Positions 51,795-63,489 of a DNA stretch of 64,000 nucleotides are shown one piece after another. The DNA lies in NCBI RefSeq assembly GCF_000237925.1, contig NC_031500.1, positions 5,515,254-5,579,253 on the forward strand, written 5' to 3'. The stretch comes from Schistosoma mansoni (lineage: Eukaryota; Platyhelminthes; Trematoda; Strigeidida; Schistosomatidae). Each line of letters starts with the position of its first letter. Position 1 is the first letter of the stretch. Made by a program: the position numbers and the translations under genes. The notes below the pieces were generated by a model. That model was given only the letters and a program-made list of their open reading frames with translations. It made no database searches and was not told the DNA's origin.

Positions 51795-54700
51795 TTAACT
51801 TGTTCTACGTGGATTGACTGCTCCAGAACCTCTTCCACCCATAGATCCATTTCCCAACCCACCACGTCCACCTCGGCCACCACCACGAGAAGACCCACCA
51901 AAGCCTGAACCTCTAGGTGCATTTCCTCGAGAAGTAACGCGGTTCTGTATTAAAACGAGAATAAGATAGGTAGACTTCACCAATCTTATAAAAATTTGAT
52001 TAAAAACAAATAGTAGTTCAGATACTTTACAACAATAACTGAAAGGTATTGCTACTACATCAGTCTAAGAACGTGAGTTCAGTTCTATTACTGATGACGA
52101 AATGAAACACATTAACCAATATGATCTACTGTTATATAAATAGTGGGGCGAAACATGTGCATTTATTTATACAACCTATCCACATGAACCCCCAAATGCC
52201 CTGGTACGGTCGAGAGTGGGAAGAGTCCGCTCTCCCTCTCGAAATGCTCTCACATATAGCCCCTGCCAGGGAAGGCCTACTCACTGCCTTTTGTGGCGGG
52301 GGTGTTGTCTACGAAATTGAGAGGACAAAAAGAGAATGTCCGGTGCTTTAACCGGGTTGGTGAACACGGAAGTTCACCTAGGGGAGTTGGAAAACCCTGA
52401 TTCCAAACCAATGGTGCACATGGACTCCAGTACCCTGAGGGAACAAATGACGTATGAACCTATCGTTGGTCACCGACTACCATGGGACTGCATCTCCTCA
52501 CAATGCTCCACTGCCTTGTGGACTAGACCTTTAGGTCGAAGGCTCGAGGTGTGGCCTCCTAAGAAAGCTACCTGCTTCGGTCTGGGCACCCAGGCAGTAC
52601 CACAGCCCTCACACAAATCAAATGATTTGTGTGGCGCATATGTATTTGGTGTCCCTTTGTACCAATATTTATGTGTTTAAATAAATAAATAGACAAATAA
52701 TCCACATGACATCAAATTAATTAAATGAACGCATAGCTTGAAAACCAGTTACGATGTGTACGGAAAAATTATTACGAAAGCAATTGATTATAATTCGATC
52801 GCGACACACGTTATGTAAAATCAATAACAGCAGTCTTTCAACTGGAGTTTTCTTTGAAGCCAAGTTTTTACTCAATTTACAGAATGCTAGCGGAAAACGT
52901 TAACAAGCTTTCTTGTTATAAGGCCACAAACAATATGAACCATGAATAATTAGCAGTGTAGGCTGAAAGAACAAGAGAGTGGATAAATCAAAACAGCAAT
53001 CTAAATTACTGGTACTACATAGTAATTAGACCTGAATCGCATTATTAGACGTAACCAGAATAACGTGAATATACATGTACTAATGACATGGCACTCAAAC
53101 GCTCCTGAACTTATAATCTTAGTGTCAGAGTTTGGTGAAAGTAATGACTCTACTACAAAAATATTTATGATGGTAAACTTCAGTGAAAGCAATAAAGTGA
53201 AGTTAGAAATACTATTATTTCTGAACAGAATCAAATAAGAAAATATAAGGTATTAATAGCATATGTACTTACGTCTTGTGTGTAATTCACTTCTGAAATC
53301 CCTCGTGATTCACCTTGCTGACGTGGCCCCATACTACGAACCCTAAAAATAATGAGTCATTTAGAGTATTTTGGTAGATTTTTTGTTCCTTAAACATACC
53401 TGGTTGGTTGAGTTTTCAACCACAACCTATGAAAAGCAACGGTTCAGCGCGCCTATCATTATTATCAAAAAGATGCCAGATCCAAACTTGTAACCCAACA
53501 CATACCACAACCGAGTGAAGAATATTTTCTACAGCACGGATACGTGTTGCTTCAACGATAAAAGCTTCAATGATGCTCAAGTTAGTTTGAATGAAATAAC
53601 AAGCAGAGAAGCACGAATTCACTGCGTCTTACCAAAGGTGTAGTTACTGAAAGACCTAGATGGAGATCTTATGCTGATCATGACTTACTGATGAAGCCTT
53701 AGCATTCAACCAAAAAGATAGAAATTTCTTGCTACCATGGTAACATTGACATTCTCACTTTTTTCCGTAACTACCTTCAAATAGAAAAACGCTTGTTTAT
53801 CATGAGTTACTTGCTTGTCTTAGTTTCTTTTTAATCGTGTAAGAGCAATTACTAGGTTGTTAATAAATTTTGTCTTTCGATTTCGTTTATTTGATCCCTG
53901 TTGTAACCACGGACTGATGGTTCGCATAAACGTATAGACTGACTTCAGAGAATGAAGTAGTTGAATGGGTTGACTGCATCATTTACTGTGATGGTTACTT
54001 TCACCCTGGTACATCAGTGACTGAATAACTCTACATGCGTATCCATTCTCGGTCTTCGATAAACGTCAAGCTTTAACAGCTCCCTAAGCACACATTTTCT
54101 GAAATATATTCTTTACTTTTACCATTTCTACTCATTTATTATGCATCTAGTTATTGTTACTTCAATGTACTGTGGTGAAACAACTTTGGTCGAGTTTTGT
54201 GTTGCGACTGACTGGCTTATTTATCATGATATATGTTTAATTGATGATGAATATGACGAGACAAAGTGACTAATTTAAATAACACAACACCTAGCTTCGC
54301 TTATTTTAATGTATGTTGTCAATTCAACTAAGGTATGTAGGTATTTTACGGGAATTCTGACTAAATATAATTTTATTAGAAAAGTAATATCAATTTTTAC
54401 CTGTCATCTGAAATAGAATAACAACTTTTACAAATTTTATGGTGTGTTAATGTGACATCATATTTGGTAAATACAACTGGGCTTTATATATTTTACTATG
54501 TTTAAGACCTATAATTTCGCGGAACATACCTACATTGGAGGTGACAACTCTACTGAAGCTCAGTTCTTCAACCTCATCGATGATCTGGGATTATTCGAAA
54601 ATGTGAAGTCGACAACTCGTTGGAGAAACAGTCAGACGCCGCTACGCTTAGACTGGGTATTCACAAATGAAGAATTCCTAGTCGACGACCTCTCAATCAT

Positions 54701-57700
54701 GGCTCCCCTGGGGAAAAGTGATCACGTCGTCCTATCCTTCAGTTTTGTCAGCAAAACGGAGCTAAGATATCCCACTAACAACAGGCGCTGGAATTTCAAA
54801 CGGTTGAATGTGTTAGCATTACATGACTATCTACAACAGGTGGATTGGGATGTTAACCCCCAACTTGAAGTGGATGCTCACTGGGATTTCTTACTGCACA
54901 CGATCTTAAGTGCTACTGAGCATTCAGTTCCTCAAATGGTCCCAAAAAGCTACAAACAACCTCTAATCATCAAGAACCGCACTCGTCGCTTGTTAAGCCG
55001 CAAAAAGCACTGTTGGGCCGAATATAAACGAATTGATAACAACGTCGCGTTCAGGCAATACAAACATATAAGGAACACATGCTCAAAGGCAATAAGAGAA
55101 GACAGGCTTCAGTACCAGACCAAGCTTATCGATAAATTTGTCTCCAATCCGAAAAGGCAAAACTGGAGTTTCCCAACTGCTAGGTCCTAATGGTCCGACC
55201 AATAACGACGGTGATGCCGCTAACCTTTTGGCTGAACAATACTCTCAGACATTCCAGCCGACCCACATCAACTATACTGACGAGAGCTTCACCTGCACCT
55301 GTACAGAACTTTCCGAAGTGGACCTGAGTGCTGACCTGGTGCTCCGTAAACTGCAGCACCTAAGAAAAGACACTTCTCCCGGTCCGGACATGGTTCATTT
55401 TGCTATATTGAGGGAAGCAGCTTCAATCATGGCATCACCACTTAGCGAAATGTTTTCACACTCAGTAGAGGCGAACTGCCGGAAATTTGGAAGCTGGTTC
55501 ACATCACACCGATTTTCAAAGAAGGTCGACGCAGTGAACCCCCAAGCTACCGATCATTGGCCCTTCTCTCCATACCTTCTAAAATTATGGAATCTCTAAT
55601 ATACGACGGTATGCAAGAATACTTATTATTATTGTTCTCACCCCAACAGCACGGTTTCAGAAAGGGTCATTCTTGTATGACCAACCTGCTGACTCTACTC
55701 CGTAAGAGTTGTCAAATGCTGGAATTCGCTGCCGACTGAGCTAGTCCAAGCGACTTCGCAGGAGTCCTATAAGAAGGAAACTTGACCTATTCTTAAGGAC
55801 TAAGGATAACATATTATTTTGATTTACCAAATTCTTTTTTCCTCTATTATCGTTAATATACCTAGATTCTTGCCTAGAGGTATTGGTGATCCACTACTAC
55901 TAGATACGGAAGCCCGTTAAGCGAAAGCTTCTTCTATTCCGTCCTCAACCATTTATAATAACGTTAAACATGAGACAGTACACTAATTTCACGTTGATCG
56001 CTGTAAATTTGTCTACTTATTGTTAACAATTTGGTACTCATAAAAAGGACGCAATTGTAGTGATACTAACCATAAGCCCAATAATAACTAAATACTTAAG
56101 AACGCAAAATTATATCGGTAAAATAAACGAGTATTTTTAATAAGAATGGAAATAAGGGATAAAAGTGAGACTTGACATGTAGGGAAAGGTGAATTTGCTC
56201 CACTGAGACCGATCCTGAACCAACCATTATTAAACACGCATAAGCGTCTTTGTACGATTTCGATCAGGTAGTTTAACTGTAAGACAGTTTAGTTAAACAG
56301 TCAATGCCTTAATGGGTTGAGGCCATGTCTTGATCTACCCACACCTTGGTTTCTTCCTATCTATACTTAAAACAATTAAAACTGAGCATGCACAATATTT
56401 ACATCAGGGAATCCAAATATTTGTCGACTTAGAAAACGTGTAGTGTTTATGCACTTGTTGACAGAGAAATTATAAATTCATGACCTAGAGGAAACCAGTG
56501 ATTCTTTGATCATTATGTAGAAAAGGCTGATAGCTGAACAACCGGACTGACCAGTATTCATCCTATAAGTATTAAAAGATATCTTGGAGTTTCTGAGTCA
56601 ATAAGTTAGGTAGGAACCATAATGAAGTACTTCCCCTAGCAAACTAAATCTGAGTCATCAGGAGCGATTCTTTGATCATTATGTAGAAAAGGCTGATAGC
56701 TGAACAACCGGACTGACCAGTATTCATCCTATAAGTATTAAAAGATATCTTGGAGTTTCTGAGTCAATAAGTTAGGTAGGAACCATAATGAAGTACTTCC
56801 CCTAGCAAACTAAATCTGAGTCATCAGGAGCCTTGAATTTCACATACAAAATGCTGTAAATTATCTTGGACTTTATACGCAAAAATAGTGGTGTATAACT
56901 GATATCCCGGTAACATGAAACGTGTACGGACAGCTACAACAAGAAGTTATGGACCGATGTTGAACAAACGCAAAGTGAGGAAGCTAGGACACGGACCAAG
57001 TAATGTAGTGAAGTGAGCGAAATGTGCTCTACTAGTTACAGGTTTTGTTAGTTTATTTTCCTTTAAAATCACAGAAAAAGACCTAACCAATGAGGAACTT
57101 ACGCTGTCAACAGACATACATGTTTTCCTAAAACGAGAAAACGGGAATGTTTTCAACACAATGGGGACAAGCATCTTTGATAAGTGTCTCTCGAATGCTC
57201 TGGCATTGTATGATTAACAATAACGACGGTAAATCCTCTAAAACTAAACGTACCTTTGAGAACCATCGACAGGTGGTCGCAAACCCGCCCTATGACGTTC
57301 GTTCGATGTCTCATACTCCGAAACATTGGCGTTATTCCTTAGACCTTTGGGTGCCTGTGTATTTGGGACACCTTGATGAGGTTGCCTAGATGCCATTTGT
57401 GCCCAACTTGGAGGCCCAGACTGAACAGCTGTATCCGTTGGAGAACTGATAGTATGAGACTGGTTTACAAGTTCCTGCTGAAGAGATGGTGAAGCAGAAG
57501 AGCGTGGTACTGTGTGATCCACAGTTAACTGGTCTTGTTTAACCTCCGGACTGCATGTCTGAACCTCATCGATGGTCTGTTTGTAGTTTCCTTCAGATAC
57601 ACCCTCCCAACTATGAGAATGATCCTAGATAAAACCAATGTAAACTGAACGACTAACATACTTACGTCTCTTGCCGAATGAGGCATCGAGCAATGTGATA

Positions 57701-58217
57701 CATTCTCCGATGGACTATATTCATTTACCTTTGCCAAGTGACCATCTGAAGAAGCTATAAGATAAAATGATCTTACCATTAGTCTCCGCATTAGTTTTCA
57801 AATCACCATAAACGTAATCTTGATATCGAAATATGTCATTTAATACATAAAAGTCGCATGGGGCTTGTTCCCTCAAGATAAAGCACTGGGTGAACCTTCT
57901 GAACTCTTCATTGACTATACTTATTTCACCAGCGACCTGATTAAAATAAGAGAGTTTTAATAACTCACATGAATCAGTACGCTATTCCCATTGGCACGTA
58001 AGGCGTCTAACTTCAGGATAGCAATTTGTGAGTCCTGAAGATTCATACTCATAATTTTTTCGTGAATCATTCTTTGACCACATACTGGGGTATCCTCGCG
58101 TATCATAGAGGAATCATCCTTATAGAAACGATGAATTCCAGATGGACACTTTTTCATGACGGTGTAATATTGCACAACAAACTGACCAGCCAGACTCAAA
58201 ATGTCTGATGGCTCCAT
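51795..58217 (-). CDS. G3BP: G3BP/Rasputin-like protein (NTF2-like domain, RGG tail); model incomplete in the middle
   Basis: Minus-strand exons: 58217-57969, 57936-57777, 57754-57666, 57624-57254, then 53342-53273 and 51944-51795 (TAA). The first two encode an NTF2-like domain (LAGQFVVQYYTVMKKCPSGI, HRFYKDDSS, GQRMIHEKIMSMN, FYVLNDIFRYQD) as in the N terminus of G3BP. Exon 4 has PPSWAQMASR (about residues 237-246), like the PASWASVTSK of G3BP1. The last exon is an RGG tail (SSRGGGRGGRGG) ending PRRTS. Known G3BPs bind RNA and nucleate stress granules. The start MEPSDILSL aligns with the human start; an in-frame ATG at 58274 is an alternative. Exon 4 ends in phase 2, and the 53342 exon needs phase 2. 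The RRM exons expected between were not found with confidence; a 27-nt micro-exon at 53426-53400 is possible. Introns 1-3 are 32, 22 and 41 nt. Confidence 0.8.
52178..52690 (+). repeat. AAAT-tailed repeat, full-looking copy
   Basis: Runs from ATGAACCCCCAAATGCCC to TTTGTACCAATATTTATG and TTTAAATAAATAAATAG. Same family as 43343-43873 (inverse) and 40300-40890. It lies between the last two G3BP exons, antisense to the gene. Its open frame (52336-52680) recurs in the other copies, so it is repeat-derived. Confidence 0.8.
53500..53600 (-). other. Possible RRM-like exon of the G3BP gene (tentative)
   Basis: The minus strand reads SIIEAFIVEATRIRAVENIL between an AG and a GTATGTG donor. AFIV followed by AVENIL resembles strand 3 and helix 2 of an RRM (G3BP: GFVVF...VQKVL). 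The exit phase does not fit the next candidate exon, so I keep it out of the gene model. A histone-fold protein such as CENP-X (LKVFVVEA..R) is an alternative reading. Confidence 0.2.
54498..55745 (+). mobile_element. CR1-like LINE fragment (endonuclease end and reverse transcriptase start)
   Basis: The frame from 54498 has the end of an AP endonuclease domain (LRLDWVFTNE, GKSDHVVLSF) and the linker to the RT. The RT start follows in other frames: LRKDTSPGPDMVHFAILREA, then HITPIFKEGRRSE, ALLSIPSKIMESLIYDG and PQQHGFRKGHSCMTNLL. These are CR1-clade motifs (as in schistosome SR1/Perere elements). Frame changes near 55150 and 55480, an in-frame stop at 55737-55739 and missing 5' and 3' parts mean it is dead. 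It lies in a G3BP intron, antisense to the gene. Confidence 0.85.
56500..56831. repeat. Exact 166-bp tandem duplication (2 copies)
   Basis: 56500-56665 recurs base for base at 56666-56831. It lies in the long G3BP intron region and has no similarity to the 141-bp duplication. It is either very recent or an assembly artefact. Confidence 0.95.
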
Positions 58218-58519
58218 TCGTACAACTGTAAATGCAGAATCTGGGCTGGCGTTGCTTTCAATTACAGAAACCATATCTGAGCTTCAAACCAGATGTTTAA
58301 ACCACAATCACGACGCGATACCACAGAGTCCAGCGCTCGATTTGCAAGTGAATTCAAACAAAGAACTTGACCGAAAAATTCGAAAGATAATAAAATTTCA
58401 TGTTAATCGTACCAGCCCAAAAATTCTAAGTGATGCAAATCATAACTTCAGAATGAACTACACATTCTTGAAAAGTTTTACGAGTTGTCAACCGATACTC
58501 TGAGGATAAATTGATACAG

Positions 58520-58841
58520 TGTAGAGTTGAATAAATCCCCAAAGTCAATAGCTCTGTAAGTGATCGACATTAGACGCTGACCACATTAGTTTTAATAGAC
58601 TCACCTAGCTAAAGACTCCCGGTCATGCATCCGCACCAGATCACGAATGAGAACGCCGTGCTCAATTTCTCCCGCGATCACTAGCCAATTTAGATCAGTC
58701 CCTTCTCGATATATTGGTAAACTATCAAATATATATTCGAATCTCCTTGCTTCTGACTTTTGATTTCACTGGGTGGGCACGATTCAATTATAGGTGTTGC
58801 TGGTAAAGCGTTGTCAAACTACAATACCTATGGTATCTTCA
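58520..58841 (+). repeat. 5' LTR of the Ty3/gypsy relic
   Basis: 322 bp, TGTAG...ATCTTCA, homologous to the solo LTRs at 8461-8786 and 60728-61055. Its left edge is 303 bp upstream of the G3BP ATG, on the opposite strand. Confidence 0.8.
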
Positions 58842-58842
58842 T

Positions 58843-58861
58843 TGGTGAGCCCGACGTGATC
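58843..58861 (+). promoter_or_regulatory. Primer binding site, probably tRNA-Trp
   Basis: TGGTGAGCCCGACGTGAT starts two bases after the LTR end. It is complementary, but for one base, to the 3' end of eukaryotic tRNA-Trp including CCA (from memory of the human tRNA). The position fixes the LTR boundary. Confidence 0.6.
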
Positions 58862-60519
58862 TGGTACAACAACCCATAAACTGTGAGTCTGTTCCTTTTT
58901 GGAATTTCATAAATCATTGCTTTATTTTGATTTTCACATATTGTGGTATTTTTTCGTATTTTGAGTATATTCCCCTCGTTCATCTTTATACTTTAAATTG
59001 GCAATGACATAACAGATTCCTACACGACTGAAGGTCAAGACTCTTGCGCCACTATCGTTTCAGCTAATACCCTTTCGGCAGGACAATATCGACCCAGAAT
59101 GACATTACAGAATTACGTCATACACTTGCACGCTATCTTAGATTTCGTGATGACCGTAAACGGTCACATACCACGTGAAGACTCACTTCATGTAGGCGAT
59201 CTGTCTCTAGACAACGAGAGACGGATAATCCCGATTGGTGTTGGTATCATAACCAGTATGGAAAATCTTCTAGAAATTGCAGGAAGCCCTGCAATTACCC
59301 GATCTCCAAGGCGACCGACACGAATAAGAATTCGGGAAACTTCCAAGCCGTCACGCGTTAACGGCAACCGTAGCCGGCGAACATAGCCGCCTCTTCTACG
59401 TCACAGATGTGAACACAAAGGTCGCTACCTCGTCGACACTGGCGCAGAAGTTAGCGTACTTCCAGCAAATCCCAACGACAGAATTCACGAGTCTGTTTTA
59501 CGTTTACAGGCGGCGAACGGAAAACCGATCGCTACATACGGTAAAAGGTACGTTTACCTTAACGTGGGTTTACGCAAACCCATTTACTGGATTTTCGTTG
59601 TTGCAGATGTCTCTATTCCAATCACTGGTATAGACGTGTTACAATACCACAATCTACTCATCGACACACGCTCACGAAGGTTAATAGACGGTAACACTAA
59701 GTTATCTGTTTGCGTAACTCCTTTTTCTAGTTACAGATTATCTCCAGTCACAGTTAAGCACGCCATAGACCCCTTATATCAACCACTACTTGATAGATAC
59801 TCCGGGATATATCAGCCACAACCGAAATCGCCTTGTGTAACCAACAATGTTACACATCACATCTCGACTACAGGACCACCTGTATTCTCAAAAGCACGAC
59901 GACTGGCTCCCGAAAAGCTTAGGTTGGCTAAAAACAAATTCGACCACATGATGGACTTAGGAATAATTCGACCGTCAAATAGCCCTTGGTCATCTCCTTT
60001 GCACATGGTCCCTAAAAAGGACAGCAACGATTGACGTCCAACTGGTGATTGTCGGCGTTTGAACGCAAAAGCCATTCTCGATCATTATCCGTTGCTTCAC
60101 ATTCACGATTTGACAGATACCTTGAAAAGTACAACTGTCTTTTCGAAAATCGATTTGATTAATGTCCAAACCTCTATGCCTACTGATGGCATTCCAAAAA
60201 CCGCCATCATCACCCCCTTCGGACTTAACGAATTTTCGCGCGCGCCTTTCGGCCTAAGAAATGTTGCCCAAACCTTCCAAAGGTTCGTCAATGATGGTAT
60301 CCGAGGTCTCAACTTCGTACATGCCTATATTGATGACTGCCTCATAGCAAGTCCGGACAGAGAATCACATCTCCAGCATCTGGACATTGTTTTCGATCGA
60401 CTCCAAAGGCATGGCATTACTGTAAACATTCAGAAATACCAAATCGGAACCAACTCCTTAGACTTCTTAGGACACACCATTGATGCCCAAGGCATCAAAC
60501 CTCTTAGGAGCAAAGTGGC

Positions 60520-61516
60520 TGTAAGATCCATTTTGAAGGCTTCGTGTGTGAAAATCCCTCCATGTATACATTTGCAACTTCTTCTTAATGGTTTCTTTAT
60601 TTGTAGATATTGTTAACCTTTTTGATGCCATTTGAGATTGTAATGCTTCATTTCATAATAGTTTTCTCAGTTTTACTTTTGCTTTCACTGGGTTTCTATG
60701 TTCCTTCTTGAACTGTATCTATGTTGTTGAAGATGCAACTGGTTTTCTAGTTTGACAACTAGCGACCAGTGGCACCTTCTATATACGAAGCTTTCCCCCG
60801 ACCAATGGAAATCATAAGTCAGACGAGAAGAGGTAGGAAAGATATATTTGATACGTTATCAATATATCGAGAAGCGTTTGTTCTAAGCTGGCTAATGAAC
60901 GTATGAGCTGTGTCCCACGCTGGTTCGAAACGTGATCTGGTACGGATGCATGACCGAAAGCCTCCAGTTAAACAAGTCCACTTAAACAATATGATCAGCA
61001 TCCAATGTCGAGCACTTAAAGGGCTATTGATTTTGTGGAATTATTTACAGCTACATTGTTCTAATTGATATTTTGTCCTGGCGACAGCCATATTGATTGT
61101 TCCCTCTTTGATTGTGTTGCTTGATTTGACTGGTATCGTGCATTTTGGTTGTGAATTGGAGCACTTTCCCAGAATTGGAAACACTGTGTTATAAAGCAAC
61201 ATATTGAGCGCATTTTTTACTTGATCTATCCAGAAAAGATAGAATAACACTTATTTTTTGGAGTGTTCGGTAATTTTCTTATTTTTCTTATCACTTTGTT
61301 ATTTATTGTAATTTAGATCAATTATTGTGGAAACAGTTATTGGTTGAATAACTGAGTGGTAATATTTGTTTAGGTTAAATTGTACATTTGTATTTACGAT
61401 GAAATTTAGAACCGTTATTACCCCAATCACCTTGTTCTGATTTCGATTGGAGCGCACGAGCATCTTCACTTTTACCCGACATTTATTCTTCACCCAAACG
61501 TAGTTTGGATTTTACA
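60520..61516. mobile_element. 997-bp insertion inside the Ty3/gypsy relic
   Basis: Bounded by TGTAAGATCCA and its near-inverse TGGATTTTACA, and flanked on both sides by the 5-bp duplication GTGGC (60515-60519, 61517-61521). The ends and the 5-bp duplication fit a solo LTR of another family, or a small non-autonomous element. It carries no reverse transcriptase. A second element is nested in it. Confidence 0.8.
60728..61055 (-). mobile_element. Inverted solo LTR (Boudicca-like) nested in the 997-bp insertion
   Basis: Exactly 328 bp, TGTAG...ATCTTCA on the minus strand, similar throughout to 8461-8786 and 58520-58841. The 4-bp TTGT flanks both ends (60724-60727, 61056-61059). It must have arrived after the 997-bp element. 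Confidence 0.8.
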
Positions 61517-62075
61517 GTGGCAGCCATTCTGGATTACCCAGAACCGACCACAATTAAGCAGCTGTGCACATGTAACGGTCGTGTAATTTTCTATATACGG
61601 TTCATACTTAAATGCGCGTCCCTTATGGAACCGCTAACCGACCAACTTCATGGAAATGCGAAATCAATTCATCTAGACGACACAGCGCGAAAAGCATTCT
61701 CCACAGTTAAGGAACTCATCGCAAAGGCAACCCTGCTCGCCATAGACGCATCCGACTCAGCAATCGGAGGAGTCTTACAACAGTGGATTAACCACTCTTG
61801 GCAACCTTTAAGATTTTTATCGAGACGGTTGCTATGCACGGAATCGAGGTACAGCACTTCCGGTAAAGTACTCCTAGCCATGTATTATGCTGTACGGTAT
61901 TTTTAACACTCTATGGAAGGCCGAGAATTCACTCTTTTTACTTAACAGAAACCTCTTACTTTCTCTTTAAGCTCATCTTCAGACAAGTACTCACCCCGAG
62001 AGTCTCGACAACTGGACTACATCTCGCAGTCTACTTCAGATATCCAACGACAAGATAAATATTTGATTGAACGCA

Positions 62076-63480
62076 ATGTCTCTTCTCAAAACACTTTTAT
62101 TTTGGCAATTTAAAAATCGTCGTTTAGTCTTCAGCTTTTTCACGAGTCAACAGTCCTTGACACTGATAAATGCCAATTGAATATTGTAATAGAAAGGTCC
62201 AACTAAGAAGTAGATCCCCACAGTTTCTTTACTTTAGATATATTCTCGACATACATCTGATGACTTTATGAGATATATGAATTTTTACTTTAAATAGGGC
62301 AGTTAGGTCAAAGGATATTCAGATTTTAATGAACAATATCCAGTGAACTATTGACATCACCGGAAGAAAATGTCTATCTGAATTAAAAAAACAACATGTA
62401 TTTTAATTTTGGAGAAGGACTAGTTGGTGTATACGAAGTTCCTGAAAGAATTCGACATGAGATTATAATTTATACATGACCTTTTTGCAGTGCTAAAATG
62501 ACCTTGAAGATGTCCACCTACTAGGGTCAAATGAGGGTTATAAATTAGTGAGGTGGTTTGAAACTCAACATTAGCACGTCAACCCAATATAGCATGAGCC
62601 GTAATAATGGTCATATTTACGTTCATATAGTCATTTAATTTGCCATATTATGATGCATTTCTATATTAAAAACTAGATTGTGCTGTGAATATTGCTTTGG
62701 GTGTATTTTTTATTTGCCACGTCTGACTGCATCACACCGGATATTCATTGCATGTCAGAATGATATCCTAAGTCATAGTAAGTTTAGTCACATCGTCGAT
62801 TTTTCTTATTTAGGCCGTCAATTAATAATGTTACTGGGAGAAGGTTTTTTGTACTATATCGTTTGTCTTCTGTAAGGTAAGTCTTACTAGCCAACAAAGT
62901 GATACTCAAAACAAAACGTACCAACATTTTATAACAGAAAACAAGCGAGCATGTCTAAAAAGATACATTAACCTGAGTAGCGGTAGCAAAACTCGATAAA
63001 AAAAAGCTGATTCAATGAAAATTTACATAGACACTTGGAGTGTTACATTAGCCGCGGAATTTCAGCACAAAGAAACATTAAATTATTCAGCTGCACAGAA
63101 AAACAGCGAAAAAAACGCAGAACGAGGAAAACCGAACACTAATGCCTGCAAAAGTGGCGGATAGGATTATTCACACTTCATTCTGATTGGTCGCTAAGCA
63201 GACTGCCACAATTACGAAATCAAGCTGTATTTAATTGCTGCCAATTTGATGCGAGTGATTCGGGTTTACTATTGGTAGTTGGAATTAGGAATTATATTTG
63301 GTATTTCCATCAAGAACTGAAAGCATCTCCACTGCCAAAATTCTATTTAGTCAAATAAATGAATGGATACCGCGCCTCTGTTGAATCCATATAGCTCGTA
63401 CATAAGTCGCCTGATAGAATCTGAAACAACTTCTGTCACGATCATAGTGCATAAACATATTTGCATAGTAAGTAAGGTCA
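62076..63480. other. No gene recognised
   Basis: AT-rich DNA right of the Ty3/gypsy relic. Short open frames (such as 62678-62875) have no domain or splice context. Confidence 0.4.
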
Positions 63481-63489
63481 TCAATTTGT

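Larger units (their letters stand above)
58520..62075 (+). mobile_element. Broken Boudicca-like Ty3/gypsy LTR retrotransposon relic
   Basis: Fossil element. Parts in order: a 5' LTR (58520-58841, TG...CA), a primer-binding-site-like sequence from 58843, a degraded gag-side region, an aspartic protease (DTGAEVSVLP region near 59440), a reverse transcriptase (YIDD box near 60330) and an RNase H/connection region to about 62075. Most of gag, the integrase and the 3' LTR are not seen. A nested insertion (60520-61516) splits it, and the reading frame is broken roughly half a dozen times. The order protease-RT-RNase H places it in Ty3/gypsy. The Boudicca-like label rests on the ~328-bp LTR and is an inference. 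It looks moderately old. Confidence 0.85.

Noticed and set aside
58218-58274. ATG at 58274 as the G3BP start
   Set aside because: Not excluded, but the downstream ATG at 58217 aligns with the human G3BP start and an AG acceptor lies just before it at 58226.
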